Source: Osedax fenrisi (Eukaryota; Annelida; Polychaeta; Sabellida; Siboglinidae). From it: 64,000 nucleotides of DNA. Positions 12,620-24,188 of the stretch are shown here, piece by piece. How positions within the stretch are numbered: the first letter of the stretch is position 1; each line of letters opens with the position of its first letter. The DNA is taken from assembly GCA_964019155.1 (NCBI GenBank), contig OZ025242.1, positions 2,989,018 to 3,053,017 on the forward strand. Reading direction: 5' to 3'. The translations under genes were made by a program, and so were the position numbers. The notes under the pieces were generated by a model. It was given only the letters and a program-made list of their open reading frames with translations. It was not told the origin of the DNA and did not search any database.

Positions 12620-12760
12620 GGGTATACCCCGATTGTTACTCCACCCCAGTTAAGCAGTCTTGGTCATGCTTGATCGATGAGCGCTGGTGCAGATTACTGA
12701 ACATCCGGTCGGATCGTATAAACCGCCACATCCGGCGGTATATCGAGGGTTCGCCGTATA
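12620..12760 (+). other. Possible 5S rRNA-related sequence (tentative)
   Basis: AGTTAAGCA is followed at a near-native distance by CTTGATCGATGAGCGCTGG and AACATCCGG. This recalls the internal control region of animal 5S rRNA (AGTTAAGCA, then CTTGGATGGGTGACCGCC, then AACACCGG). The 5' half does not align well and there is no clear T-rich terminator. It could be a decayed 5S copy, a 5S-headed SINE, or chance. Confidence 0.2.
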
Positions 12761-13174
12761 TACTAATAACGCATTCGTATGTATCGCAGGTACTAGTTAG
12801 CTAGGCGGATAGTAGAGGTAGATAGACAGAGCGAGCGCAGAGTAATTATATAAAACGAAACAACTAAACAAGAATATAAACTATCGTAATGATAAATCAC
12901 AACTATTGATTTAAAAGGAGCGATTAAAATAAAGCTCGCTAGCCGTACGAGAGCAGCGCGTTAAGGCGACGAGTATTAGATACGCAGACAATAGAATCAA
13001 TTACTAGTTAGGAACTATCGCGATGGTCAAACCATATACGGGGTGGTCAGTTCCCGGGGGAGGAGTCACTAGAAGATAGATTGACATCGCCTAGACTATA
13101 GAGAGGCAATCGTATCCAGTATACCATGGGCAGTTAACTGCAGTTACTGTGTACATCGATAGCAAGTGTACACG

Positions 13175-13395
13175 GCGTGCACGTGACTAGCAGATAGTTA
13201 TCACGTGATTGCACACGCGTTTTATTACCATTGTCACGTGTTAGTATCACTGTCACGTGTTATTACCATTATCACGTGTTATTATCCTTACCACGTGTTA
13301 TTATCGTAATCACGTGTTATTATCGGTATCACGTGTTAGTATCCTTATCACGTGTTATTATCCTTATCACGTGTTAGTATCGTTGTCACGTGTTA
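13175..13395. repeat. 19-bp tandem array with a CACGTG E-box in each unit
   Basis: The unit is CACGTGTTATTATCCTTAT. Perfect CACGTG palindromes start at 13235, 13254, 13273, 13292, 13311, 13330, 13349, 13368 and 13387. All are exactly 19 bp apart, while the letters between them vary. Two more lie just upstream, near 13180 and 13202. CACGTG is the known core site of bHLH factors such as Myc/Max, USF and CLOCK. Array function is inferred only from this conservation. Confidence 0.9.
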
Positions 13396-14138
13396 AAACA
13401 ATATTAGATGATATTAGAACTAAAATGTGAGTTAAAAGTTGTATATCATAGTCAATGCAAACATCAATGGAAGTTTCATTGGTTGATTCTCCTGGCTCAA
13501 GGACGTTGTGAAGGTAGGGTTCAAGTTCGGTGGTTGTAAATTAGTAGAAGAGCAGAGTTGTTCGTAGATTTCAGAGATTTTACGGGAACTTAATAACATT
13601 TAATATATATATATATATATTCTAATTACCTATTGTGAAGTATATATGTCGTATTTTCCCTGTATAATGATATGTTCTAGAACAAACAGAGACCATTTTT
13701 TATATAATATGATAATGTAATTGCTATTTATTTATTTAATTTATATTTATGTATACGTATGATATATGGAAATGGTTATTTTACATTATTTTAATAATTA
13801 TTAAATTATATGGAATTAAATTAAATTGATTATAATCAAGTCCTAATTGTTACATTAATATATATATATATTAATATTATTATTAATATTATTATTACTA
13901 TTGTTATCAGATTTATGAATTTCTACGGTAATTTCAGAAGATTTAATGCAAGTTTCAATATAAAAATAATATAAATACCCTTATTAATAATAATAATATT
14001 TATTTTTAAACCGGGGATACAAATGAACACCCCACGAAGTATTATACTTGTACTATGTTATAAATAGCTGTGACACAGAAAAATACAAAACTAATATGTA
14101 AATATTGTTATTTTATTTTGAGTAATGGTTTATTAACA
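13396..14138. other. AT-rich stretch, nothing recognised
   Basis: Mostly A/T with a short TA run at about 13603-13620 and TAATATTATTAT words near 13870-13900. I see no gene. Confidence 0.7.
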
Positions 14139-14141
14139 TAA

Positions 14142-14415
14142 AAGGGGTTTCATACCAACTCGTACGAATTATAATTCGTTAATAATTATTAACTCTAATA
14201 ATTAGAGGTTACAGTTTAACTCTAATATTTAGATATAATATTTAAAATAAAATAAATGCTTATCTGTAAAAGTGGTTTCACACAAACTTGTTCGCAATTA
14301 TTAACTCTAATAATTAGGTGTGAAACTCCTTTTACGAAGATTTAAATATTAGAGTTAAACTTAACCTCTAAGTATTAGAGTTAATAAAAGCGTTCGAGTT
14401 GATGTGAAACCCCTT
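14142..14415. mobile_element. Foldback MITE with TAA target duplication
   Basis: The left end AAGGGGTTTCATACCAACTC and the inverted right end AAGGGGTTTCACATCAACTC match over the outer 20 bp. Similarity continues inward through TTATTAACTCTAATA and GTTTAACTCTAATATTTA for roughly 75 bp. TAA flanks both sides (14139-14141 and 14416-14418), as expected of PIF/Harbinger-type MITEs, which duplicate TWA. A second inverted pair, GTAAAAGTGGTTTCACAC and GTGTGAAACTCCTTTTAC, sits at the centre and looks like a nested copy. It has no coding capacity. Confidence 0.8.
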
Positions 14416-14418
14416 TAA

Positions 14419-15848
14419 CAGCAACAACAAAATAACTATGTTCTATATGTATACAACAAGTATACATGTGGTCGAATGGGTCGCGATATAGCGATGTACA
14501 GTTTGTGACAGTTCCACTCAACCATTTACCATATGCTGAGCTTTATACGCACAAGAAAACATATATTAATACACTTAAAACTTACGTAATTGATAAATAT
14601 TATATATTGATAAATTATAAGATAATAAATAAAATATTAAAAATAAATAAAATAATATAAATATTTAAAGCCGATGTCAAACTTGTGTATATTCGCTCGA
14701 AAACTAAATTTGAAAACGTCTGACCTGTTATATATATATATATATAAACATCGATTAGTAATCTCACATAGTATACTATTAGATATAGGTAATATTCGCA
14801 AGTGTAACCTGAAGGTTAAATAAAGAAAAATTAAAAATTAAATTGACATCGAATATTTTTATTTATTTTTTATAACAAATATTAAAACAAATATGTATGA
14901 CTAGTTAATGTATTACTTGGTGTATTTGTAAGTACTTAATAATAATTCAAAATCATTCGCATGGTATCATTAATTGTATATGTAATTATAGATATAAATA
15001 AAATGAATGTATTTCATAAGTAAAATATAAAATACATACAAAAGTAGGTTTAGAATAAATGTATAATATAGGTATACCTATATTATCTATAGGTATACCT
15101 ATTACATATATGTATATATACATATATATCTTATAAGGCATTATAATTATTTATTAGGCATACTTTTTATAATACCTCAACAATTCATATTTAATTTAGG
15201 ATTTTAAAAATAATTTTGTATATTGCCAATAGTTTGCCTATATTATTTTTATTGATCTTATTGATTACTAGAATTCATTTTTATATTAAAATAAATATTT
15301 AAAGTTTTTAAATAAGTTTACAAAATTACGAGCACAAAATTGAACTAAATCGTAGAATTTTTAAATATTATTTTTTATAAATAATCTAATAATGATTACA
15401 CAATTTTGTTTACAATTTAATTCGTATACGAAAGATATGCTATCGTATTTCTTTTACCAAACATATATATATATATATATATACGAGAATTATTATTTTT
15501 ATATATATTATACAAGTAAATAATTGGTACTTTACAAATATAATTATATATTTGCATCAGTGTTTTCCCTTAATTACATTTCAATACACTGCTAATTGTA
15601 ATTGTAATTTTCTCTATTTTGCTTTAACAAAGTAATAATGTATTCCCAATTAACTTATAAGTTAATATATATTTCAATGATATTGATAATAAAAAATCAA
15701 CGTGTAATAAATATATATTATTATTAGATATCTTAAATATCGTATAAAATAAGCCACGTTTTAAATAAGTGTTCCATGACACGAGTTACGCACTTTTCTA
15801 GGTATATGTGTACGCGTATACGTGTATTTATGTTCCCATACCTTAATA
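14419..15848. other. AT-rich stretch, nothing recognised
   Basis: A/T-rich with short TA runs near 14711 and 15463. The palindrome ATAGGTATACCTAT recurs at about 15067-15100. I see no gene. Confidence 0.7.
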
Positions 15849-15849
15849 A

Positions 15850-16156
15850 CTGCCTGCGTGGCTCAGTGGCTAATGCGTCAGATACACAAGCAGTAGGACA
15901 CGAGTTCGAGCCTCGTCCGGACCATTAATTAATTTTATAAAATGGGTCTTAAAATATTATTTAGAAGTGATCTTATATAATTGTGTATAAATAAATGATC
16001 GGCTCTCGTTAAAACCACGGATGCCTTAACATGAGAGCGGCTTCGAATGGACATAGAGCCATATATTGTTATAAGTGAAAAACGTCATCTAAGTTCCTGG
16101 ATGGGATGAAAGGACTCTACCAAATAAAATAACAATAACAATAACAATAACAATAC
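15850..16156 (+). mobile_element. tRNA-derived SINE, copy 2
   Basis: This is the better head of the family. An A-box TGGCTCAGTGG (about 15859) and a B-box GAGTTCGAGCCTC (about 15902) lie before GTCCGGACCA. The body matches copy 1 (AAGTGATCTTATATAA, ATGATCGGCTCTCGTTAAAA, TTAACATGAGAGCGG, AGAGCCATAT). The 3' part GGACTCTACCAAATAAAATA is followed by an (AACAAT)n tail at about 16129-16155. A minus-strand open frame across it is incidental. Confidence 0.88.
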
Positions 16157-16554
16157 CCATATGCGATTGTGTATAGGTGTATGTGTAGACGAAATCTAAA
16201 GAGAGACTAAATATGGATATATCCTTATAAGGAAGTATTGCTAGACGTATTAACCACCACAGTAAGAGAGGTATGGTAACAGCGAAGGAACCCATAACAC
16301 AACATAAAAGTACATATATTGGTAACTGCCTATAGGAATAATACAAAGAAAGCATGTCCAATAGTTACAGTAAATACTTAATAAAGCATACATATAAAAT
16401 CGCTGTAAATATATTTACATATACCTATAGGTACAAGATAACAATGTAAAATGTAGTAACGATTAGTCATGGATAGAATACTGCTACGAATGTTATGAAC
16501 ATAATGCTGATGGAGACAAATAAATACTTAATGTTAACTAGAGTAATACGGACA

Positions 16555-17660
16555 CTAACGTTTACGTGACTTGGAAAGTATCCCGGATATGACAACATGC
16601 CCGCTGAACTAATTGTAAAGTCAGGAGGATATATATGATAATTAACTGTTAATAGTATTGTCTATTAATATATACAATACAATATGGGACACTTAAAATG
16701 GCCTATAGTTTGGAAAAAAATCATTAAATAACGTACAAAAAGCTTCCAAATGTTAAAAAAAAAATGAGCTATCGATGAATCTTATACCACAATCAACATA
16801 ATTCTGAAAATAATAACGCGCAGACTACAACACGTCACAGTTCATTTCTGGGGAACACGCTGAAGAGTAGGCATAATTACTATCGAACAGATACAATTTA
16901 ATTTAAGGATCATCTCGGAGTAATAAGCACAACATAAACAGCCCATTTATCACGTGTTCCTTGATTCTGTTATGTTATTAATTATATCTACTTTACTTAT
17001 AGCGATGTGATTTGTTACGCTTTCTAGATAAGAGAAGATTACGAACTTAAGTGTAACATGAACTTTATTAAATATGGAGGGAATTGAGAGAGGAAGTACC
17101 AATTGTAAATAATAACAATTAGTATGGCGGATCCAAAGATCATACAATTATGATTGTGGTTAATAATGCAACATATTCCAAGAAGGCATTCGACAGGGTC
17201 TTGTAGCGTTTATTATATGATATGCAAATGTTTAATATCAATAAGAAACTAATGTAATCAATAGAAACTTATACAACAAGGCAGATAGCGATTTATACTT
17301 TGATGGGAAAGTTTGGGATTGGCGCAAGTACAATAAAATAAGTCATGGGTATTTGAGATAAGGGTATTTGCTATATTCTACACTTTTCAACATCATGTTT
17401 TAACAGATAATGGACGATTCACTAGCGAATCATGAAATAACAGTAAATATCGGTGGAAGAGTAGTTACAAACTTATTGTTGGCTGGTTATAGGTTATAGG
17501 TTATAGGTTATAGGTTATTGATTATACTGATAGCCTAGAAGGCACGGAATCTGAATTAACTGACCATGTAAACTAAATCGATCGTAACCCGCTAATATAT
17601 GGTATGGAGATAATGCTATGAAAACACAAATGATTCTGAAGTTGAATTCACATCTGAAAT
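16555..17660 (+). pseudogene. RTE-like LINE reverse transcriptase remnant
   Basis: Broken frames carry recognisable blocks in the order of an RTE-type endonuclease/reverse transcriptase. A GYDNMPAELIVKSGG block lies at about 16586-16632. It is followed by a fingers region with IILKIITRRLQHV near 16801, IEQIQFNLRIISE near 16885, YHVFLDS near 16950, SKKAFDRV at 17177-17200, and an IGGRVVTNLL block near 17450. A EGTESELTDHV block follows near 17540. About 200 bp (16967-17170) is inserted between the FLD and KKAFD blocks. The catalytic FADD segment is missing: a (GGTTATA)n expansion at about 17484-17520 sits where it should be. Many stops and shifts show it is long dead. The clade call rests on motif wording, not alignment. 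Confidence 0.75.
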
Positions 17661-17670
17661 GAGAATCAAA

Positions 17671-17745
17671 AATGAACCTAGGTTCATTTTTATGTTAATG
17701 TATTGACTTATTTAATAGCTATTAAATAAGTCAATACATTAACAT
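17671..17745. repeat. Two adjacent perfect palindromes
   Basis: An 18-bp palindrome AATGAACCTAGGTTCATT (17671-17688) is followed 3 bp later by a perfect 54-bp palindrome (17692-17745). Its half-site runs ATGTTAATGTATTGACTTAT then TTAATAG. It has no loop, so it can form a full cruciform. Confidence 0.9.
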
Positions 17746-19411
17746 ACTTGAGAGCGGTTATCGATGATAAAGGGTTAACTACATAACCTTGATATAAACG
17801 TAAACACATCATCCTAGCTAGAACTGGTTTAAAAAAACTAAATTTCATAAGTCATGTACATAAGTCAATCTTCATGAAATCAAAAATCCAACCGATGCAA
17901 TCACTGGTTAATCGTAATCGTTAATACGATATATATATATGCGTCATACCATAAGTCGACTAGTTATTTTTTTAAGTTAATTTATTTATATTACACATAC
18001 TTTTTCCTTGATGTACTCATTAATTGTACACATTCACTTTTTCACAATCCATTATTGCTGGTAGTATGTATACTAACCAACATATAGTGTTCTCGTTTGT
18101 ATTATGTATAGGAGTTGTTCTTAACTAACTGTTCTTTCTTAACTATCAGAGTTTTCAGTGTATCGTGAATATATTCCTGAGTTATCCTTCTACGGTAAGT
18201 AAATGTTGTTCAGTTGTTAATGTTGATTAGTGTTTCTCTCGAATATTCGGATATCCATTTATATAGTTTTCATCTATAGTTTCCTATCCATAATTATAAT
18301 TCATATGGAAGTTGATGGAGAAACAAGCTATTGTATAAGTTAAATCCAGTTTCTATGTAATATTGTTAAAAGTTCATAGCATATGTAGACTTATATATAG
18401 ATGTATATGTAATATATCTATAGTCAGACGAATTATTATTTCATTTTCGCGTGTACCACAATTTTTTAGTGTAGATATTCGAACTTGTTCACTTATTAAA
18501 GTTGTACCCCGTTAATATTATAATATTATAAGCCTATAGGCTTCATATGAACATATACATTTTTGGTATACACATTATTTACTTTTTATTACTGACTTAC
18601 ATTACATTGTAACCTGACATTTTGATAGTCTACCCTATAGGGTAATATACATATATTGTAGTTATTCATATCTACCTACGCTAAATGGGTCATTGTAATA
18701 AGTAAAGCTCAATTAACCGATCCTTCGGCCATAAATTAAGATTTATTTATAATTACCGTATAATATATCGTAAATAATATATTATAAGGAGATATTAAAT
18801 GGCACTGTTGATAGCGAGATATATTACTCACGACCACTTCACTTCGAAGAACATCCAATACTATCGTTAAGGAGAACGATACTGCGTGACATAAGGATTA
18901 AATAAGGATTAAAGTATTTTGTAATTTATAAGTAATAAGAAAATTACATATACTCTATATATACTACCTATACTCTATAGAGTATATATATAAGCTCTAG
19001 CTTAATCATGTATATCACGTATCCTTGAAGTTTATTGTTTATGAATAGTTTTAGTGTTATGGATTTTTCCATACTTACCCTTTATTTAGAAATTATGTTC
19101 GGCTGCGATTCTCTCACTACGGAATAGGTACATATTGTACCCTGCGAGAATTTGTACCGCTTGTGAATATTTAAAAAATAATTACGAAAAGTATTTTGAT
19201 TTCATGATTACATTTAGTTAATTTGACGGTAGATTGATCACTTTATTGTAAGAAGAATGATTGACGAGTTAGAACGGATATAGTGAATCCATTTGTTTTA
19301 TATTGATAGTAATATGTACACGTGTAAAGTTGATATTGCTGGTAATAATGAATACACAATATACACAATTACCAAATACAAACATTAATACACATTATTA
19401 TACTATATAAT
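17746..19411. other. Unassigned AT-rich stretch
   Basis: Moderately complex AT-rich DNA with no convincing reading frame, RNA gene or TIR pair. Short palindromes such as TATACTCTATAGAGTATATA occur near 18967-18987. Confidence 0.6.
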
Positions 19412-19413
19412 TA

Positions 19414-20278
19414 GGGGAAAATAACATAATACGGACACTTTAACAATAAATGGTCTTAACATTTTATTACTAATTATTTGTATTCAAAAATTACAATATA
19501 TTAATATTATATGATTATAGATATTATTGTGATTTTAAAATTGTATTTAATATTTTAATTCCATAGATAATGGGGTATTCGTATTCGGTACCCATGTCCG
19601 AATACGGACACCTTATATACACTAGATAAACTATATATTATTGATGAAATATCAGACAAATTACAATTACATTATTTATAATAAATTTTATGAACAATTT
19701 ATTCTAATTTAATTGGTTAATAATTTATTTATTTTTATTATTTTTTTATTAATAATACAATTTAAGTATCTAAATAATACAAATTTTAGATTTAGCTTTA
19801 TTGGTGTTAATATTATAACGCACGAGATTTTTATGAAAATCAGAATAGTTCACACGCTGCGCGCTGATTGGGTGTCCGTATTAAGACATATATATATTGT
19901 CCGTAGTAGGGACTAATATGACTTCTAGACATATGCTTATAACTTAATGAATATTTGGTAACAAATATAGAAATTATATAAATAATTTTAGAATGCTTTA
20001 TATTTTAATAATATAGTGTTATATGTTATATCTGTATATATCTTGAGAAGGTTTTAAGTTGAAATTTTTTTTCATAAATTTAAAAACGTAATAAAAAAAC
20101 AGTTGATTGGATATATCAGCAATATTTTGAATAATTAAAAAATAAAAAATACTTTTTTAAACTATTTATATAATTATGAATATTTTATTTATTAAACATT
20201 TTTTTTGTAGGATTTATGGTTTCTTAGATACTGAGAGTGTCTGTATTCGGGTACTGTCCGTATTCGGTTACTTTCCCT
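19414..20278. mobile_element. TA-flanked TIR element with GTCCGTATT repeats, copy 1
   Basis: The left terminus GGGGAAAATAACATAATACG is related to the inverted right terminus AGGGAAAGTAACCGAATACG. TA dinucleotides flank both ends (19412-19413 and 20279-20280), as for Tc1/mariner-type insertion. The words ATACGGACAC and GTCCGTATT recur inside near both ends and around 19575-19615 and 19870-19915. No transposase frame is visible, so it is non-autonomous. It shares its interior (TTTAACAATAAATGGTCTTA) with copies at 58.96 and 61.8 kb. Confidence 0.8.
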
Positions 20279-20280
20279 TA

Positions 20281-21114
20281 CCACTATTACAATATTTATT
20301 TATTTGTGTTAACACGAATTCGTAATTCTTTTAATGTTATTTTTTCTTGTTATTTTGTAACTCTACTTGTTTCCGAACACAAATAATAAGACTACAAAGC
20401 ACGTATTGTTATTGAATATCAATCGATAAACGAATATAATATTCTCTGTAAATGATATATTTTTATTTATTTGTTAAATTTAATAGTTTTTCTATACACA
20501 ACAATGCTATAAAGTATTGTTTATAGCATTATCAATACAATATTAAACATTGTATACAATATTACAACGATGCAATCAACCATGACTCATGATCGATGAA
20601 TTATTCACGACTAGTAATGTTTATAGTGTACGCACATTTTTCATGTACATTTTAAATTTAAACATCTAGGTAAGTATAGAAAAGATGAAAATCCATGCCA
20701 CCCTTAAGAGGGTCTCTACCAAATCAAATTAAGAAACACATTATAGTATCATTTAGATATATGTTTATATAAGTTATGACATTTTCAAATAATTATATCG
20801 ATTATAGGTATAGATTACATATATAGTTATCATCTAATATCTCATTTGGTTATAAAAGCGTCCTGATTATAATACATATAATCCCGGGTCTTTACTGCAT
20901 ATGAATTGTTGTCGAGTTGAACTAATCATATAATTAGCTATATACCAGCATACTAAGTAAGCACATCGATGCATATACATACTAATAACATACTCGGAAT
21001 CAATACTGCTTATCGCTTTCACTGATCCTCCTTAGAATTTGTCTATAAACTGATTTCAATCATTAATTCATATAGGTCGTATATATTGTGTGTATGTGTA
21101 TATACTATGTGTGA
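20281..21114. other. AT-rich stretch with a SINE-tail-like fragment
   Basis: GGGTCTCTACCAAATCAAATT at about 20709-20729 resembles the 3' end of the SINE family (GGACTCTACCAAATAAAATA). The head and body are absent. I see nothing else. Confidence 0.45.
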
Positions 21115-21117
21115 ATG

Positions 21118-21193
<76 letters not shown>
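21115..21193. repeat. (TA)n microsatellite
   Basis: About 75 bp of almost uninterrupted TA. Confidence 0.96.
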
Positions 21194-21194
<1 letters not shown>

Positions 21195-21510
21195 TAGAGC
21201 TAATGTAATAGCTGAAAGTATATTAAATGATTTAATTTATGAATTTAGATTAGTGGTATTATTGTTATATCATTTTAAATTGCTACATTATTATTATTGG
21301 TAATCGATGTTTGTGACTTTTTAATTTGTCCACATATTTTTTCCACTTGTATACCAAATAAATCCATTAAAATAAATTGATGTTTGCATTATATTTACTA
21401 ATTCCTTTAGTAAAATGTATAATATAGTACTCCATTTATATATATTTTGAAATATAACAATAGAAAGTCGGACAACAATTGTTTTTGATAATATATATAT
21501 ATATATATAT

Positions 21511-22072
21511 TGAATTGAATTGAATTGTTTATTTAAACACCAATATAGCGGGTACCATCTCTGGTGTATAACAATAACGAAAAATAATAAAAAAAACGAA
21601 TAGAAAATACAAAATAACAACAATTTAAATTAAATTAACTTAGATATAAAGATTAAATAACGCGTATACAAAAATAAATTAAGAAGTGTTTAAATAATGT
21701 TTTAGTTTCTTTCTAAAACAATATAAGGATTGGACCTTCCGTAAGTCATACGGTAGGACGTTCCATATGCGAGGAACAGCGGAGGAGAATGCCCGATTAC
21801 TAAATCCATTGAAAAAGTATTGCTCTCCAACAGTATTGATCAGATGTTCGAATCTTGTTGATTATGTAAATAGTCAGGCTTACCTAGGAATATAGATTTA
21901 TGAGGTAGACAGAGTAAACGATATTTGCATCGCTTTCTAAATAATAGCCATTTAAGATTATGTTGGTGTTCATCTGTTTTCAAATGTTCACTACGATTGG
22001 TAATATAAATAAGGCGTATAGAAGCGCGAATAATTCTATCAATCTTTTTGACCTCTATATTCTTTAAGTCAC

Positions 22073-22075
<3 letters not shown>
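21511..22075 (-). pseudogene. 5'-truncated LINE 3' end with (CAATT)n tail
   Basis: Read on minus, frames include NIEVKKIDRIIRASIRLIYI, KWLLFRKRCKYRLLCLPHKS and AVPRIWNVLPYDLRKVQSLY. This is the characteristic C-terminal region after the reverse transcriptase in CR1/Jockey-type LINEs, with the PRIWNVLP block. A frameshift lies near 21850. The element ends at a (TTGAA)n repeat at 21511-21530, read as its 3' microsatellite tail. The 5' part is absent, as is usual after incomplete target-primed reverse transcription. Confidence 0.75.
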
Positions 22076-22107
<32 letters not shown>

Positions 22108-22495
22108 AATTAAATTGAATGGAATATATTTTATTGAGTAGAAATAAAATATAATGCAGTATATATAATTTCTGCTCAAAGGAGAGTACCAGAGATTATC
22201 TTGTAATCTATACTCACAACGAGGGTACTCTCCAATAATATAATAATACAATAATATGATAACGATAACATTAAGAATAGTAAAACGTTAAAGAAAAAAA
22301 GAAAAAAGAAATAAACTATTTTAAAATTATGCATACAACAAAATTAGTAAACATATATAACATATATTAACTGTTATACAAATTAAAATTTTAATAACGA
22401 GTATTAATAATTAAATTAATATTTATTTAAATATTCAAGTTTTATATATTTTTAAAATTTGTATATGTATTATTTAATCCATTCCAAAGTTTAAT
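22076..22495 (-). mobile_element. Second stacked LINE 3' end (mostly 3' UTR)
   Basis: After a TA run (22076-22105), the words ATTGAATTAAATTGAATGG and ATTTTATTGAG start a sequence that has the same layout as its neighbours. It has a GAGAGTACC ... GGGTACTCTCC inverted pair near 22182-22234 and ends with TCCATTCCAAAGTTTAATAT near 22477, close to the antisense of a LINE C-terminal PKLWN-type block. No long frame remains. The assignment is by layout, so it is moderate. Confidence 0.45.
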
Positions 22496-22498
22496 ATC

Positions 22499-23022
22499 AT
22501 ATTGATTGATTGATTGATTGAAAGTTTATTTAAACACTTAAATATATCATAAATGATTTCTCAAAAGTGTATATATATAAGAAATATATATAGAATACAA
22601 ATAATAGATTAGGTAGAACAATAAATACCATTAATAATAATAAAATAAAATAGAATAAACCGTATGAAAATTAATAAATAAAATAATCATGAAAAACAAT
22701 ATTGGTATTACAGGTTGCCACCTGATATAAATTGTATATATTTCATGAATGTTTTATGCGATTTTATGGATCTAATATAGGGTGGGAGTGAATTCCATAG
22801 TTTTGGACCAATATAACTCAGAGCCCGAGTATTTATTTTTGAGGGATGGAGAATAGGGGTAGATAGAAGGTGAGATGCATGGTTTCTAAAAGATGGAAGA
22901 GAAGATCTTTGTACTAGAAAAGCAGAAATATAGAAGGGGCAATTCGAAGAGTTAATTGAGGACTGAACAATAGATAGTATGCGATAAGCAGAGCGTTTGT
23001 TATGTGGGAACCATGTAGGTAT
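22499..23022 (-). pseudogene. LINE C-terminal fragment with (TCAA)n tail
   Basis: An open minus frame reads RSAYRILSIVQSSINSSN, FRNHASHLLSTPILH and SYIGPKLWNSLPPYIRSI, ending ISGGNL at 22708. The GPKLWNSLPPYIR block is typical of the end of CR1/Jockey-group ORF2. The 3' UTR continues to a (TTGA)5 repeat at 22499-22520. The 5' part is truncated near 23022, where a TA microsatellite flanked by inverted GCATATG words begins. Confidence 0.85.
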
Positions 23023-23024
23023 AC

Positions 23025-23028
23025 CATA

Positions 23029-23075
<47 letters not shown>

Positions 23076-23085
23076 GCATATGGTT
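23025..23085. repeat. (TA)n microsatellite with inverted CATATG flanks
   Basis: CATATGCATATA on the left and TACGCATATGG on the right bracket a TA run of about 40 bp. Confidence 0.9.
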
Positions 23086-23603
23086 AGTACTGATATAAAA
23101 TTCTATCAATCGGTATATACATATATTTTTTTCTATATCGAAATGATATGAAATAAGAATGAAATAAACAGTATTGCCAGTTCAAATGAAGTTATTTAAC
23201 AATTACGTTAATCAGTGATGGAGATAATGTTAAATAACATAACGTTAGAAATAATCTATATAGGATATCCTATAGGATATGATCACATAGACATAACGTT
23301 ATCACTTCAAGTTTAATAGAGATAAGATAACACGCAAACAAAACCACTCGCGATATATGGGATATACCTATAGGTATAAAGGTTTATAAAGGTTTATAAA
23401 CTACCGGACATTTGAGATTAATACGTATCAGAAATGTGACGATATAACGTATTGTGTCGAGATGGTGAGATACCTCGATACATTCACTCCGTTTTCCCCA
23501 ATGAAGTAAAAGATCGCGAGGTCAAAGACAATCATTGCATTGTATCTATTGTTATTATTATTGTTATTCGTGTTAATATTGTATACATATTAATACATAT
23601 ATA

Positions 23604-23739
23604 AGATAAGATAAGATAAGATATATTTTATTATTGTAATCATTATAAAAGAACAACAATAAATGGACAAATAAAATAGTCAGAAGAATTTCGAGGTATT
23701 TGACCTTAATATTGCCATATGCATACTATATTATATAAC

Positions 23740-23782
<43 letters not shown>
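23604..23782. mobile_element. Probable LINE 3' tail (GATAA)n and adjoining (TA)n
   Basis: ATAAGATAAGATAAGATAAG followed by ATATTTTATTATTGTAATC has the same layout as the LINE 3' ends at 21.5, 22.1 and 22.5 kb (short tandem tail, then ATTTTATT). Only about 80 bp is recognisable before a TA run at 23743-23781. Confidence 0.4.
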
Positions 23783-23783
<1 letters not shown>

Positions 23784-24188
23784 CATATGATTTATATTTG
23801 TATAGTAGTGTAAGATTTCATCGTACGAACCATGTACAAGTCAGTGTTACGCCGCTAATAGTGATGTAACAGAGAGATATGATACTGACAATCGCGTTAG
23901 CCTTATTACCTACAGTCTTATACATAATAGTTTAACGAATACCAGGCTATAGCCTAGAGTTATAAGTTATAACTTATAACTAACCTACATTATGTTAATT
24001 AGCCCCTATAAGAACTATAACCTCTTCGTATAAACCAATACAGGATAGTGTGATAGGTTATGCGTTGCGAACGTCGAGGTAAGTTATGTCTGTAAATCTA
24101 GAATTAAATAGAAGGTCCTAGAATATATTTACCTGACGGTTAGTTTAATTGTCTCGGCTCATTAATGAAATTGTACACATTCGAAATA

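Noticed and set aside
16089..16361. 90-codon minus frame with hydrophobic stretch
   Set aside because: It starts in unique DNA and runs antisense through the SINE tail, where (IV)n comes from the AACAAT repeat.
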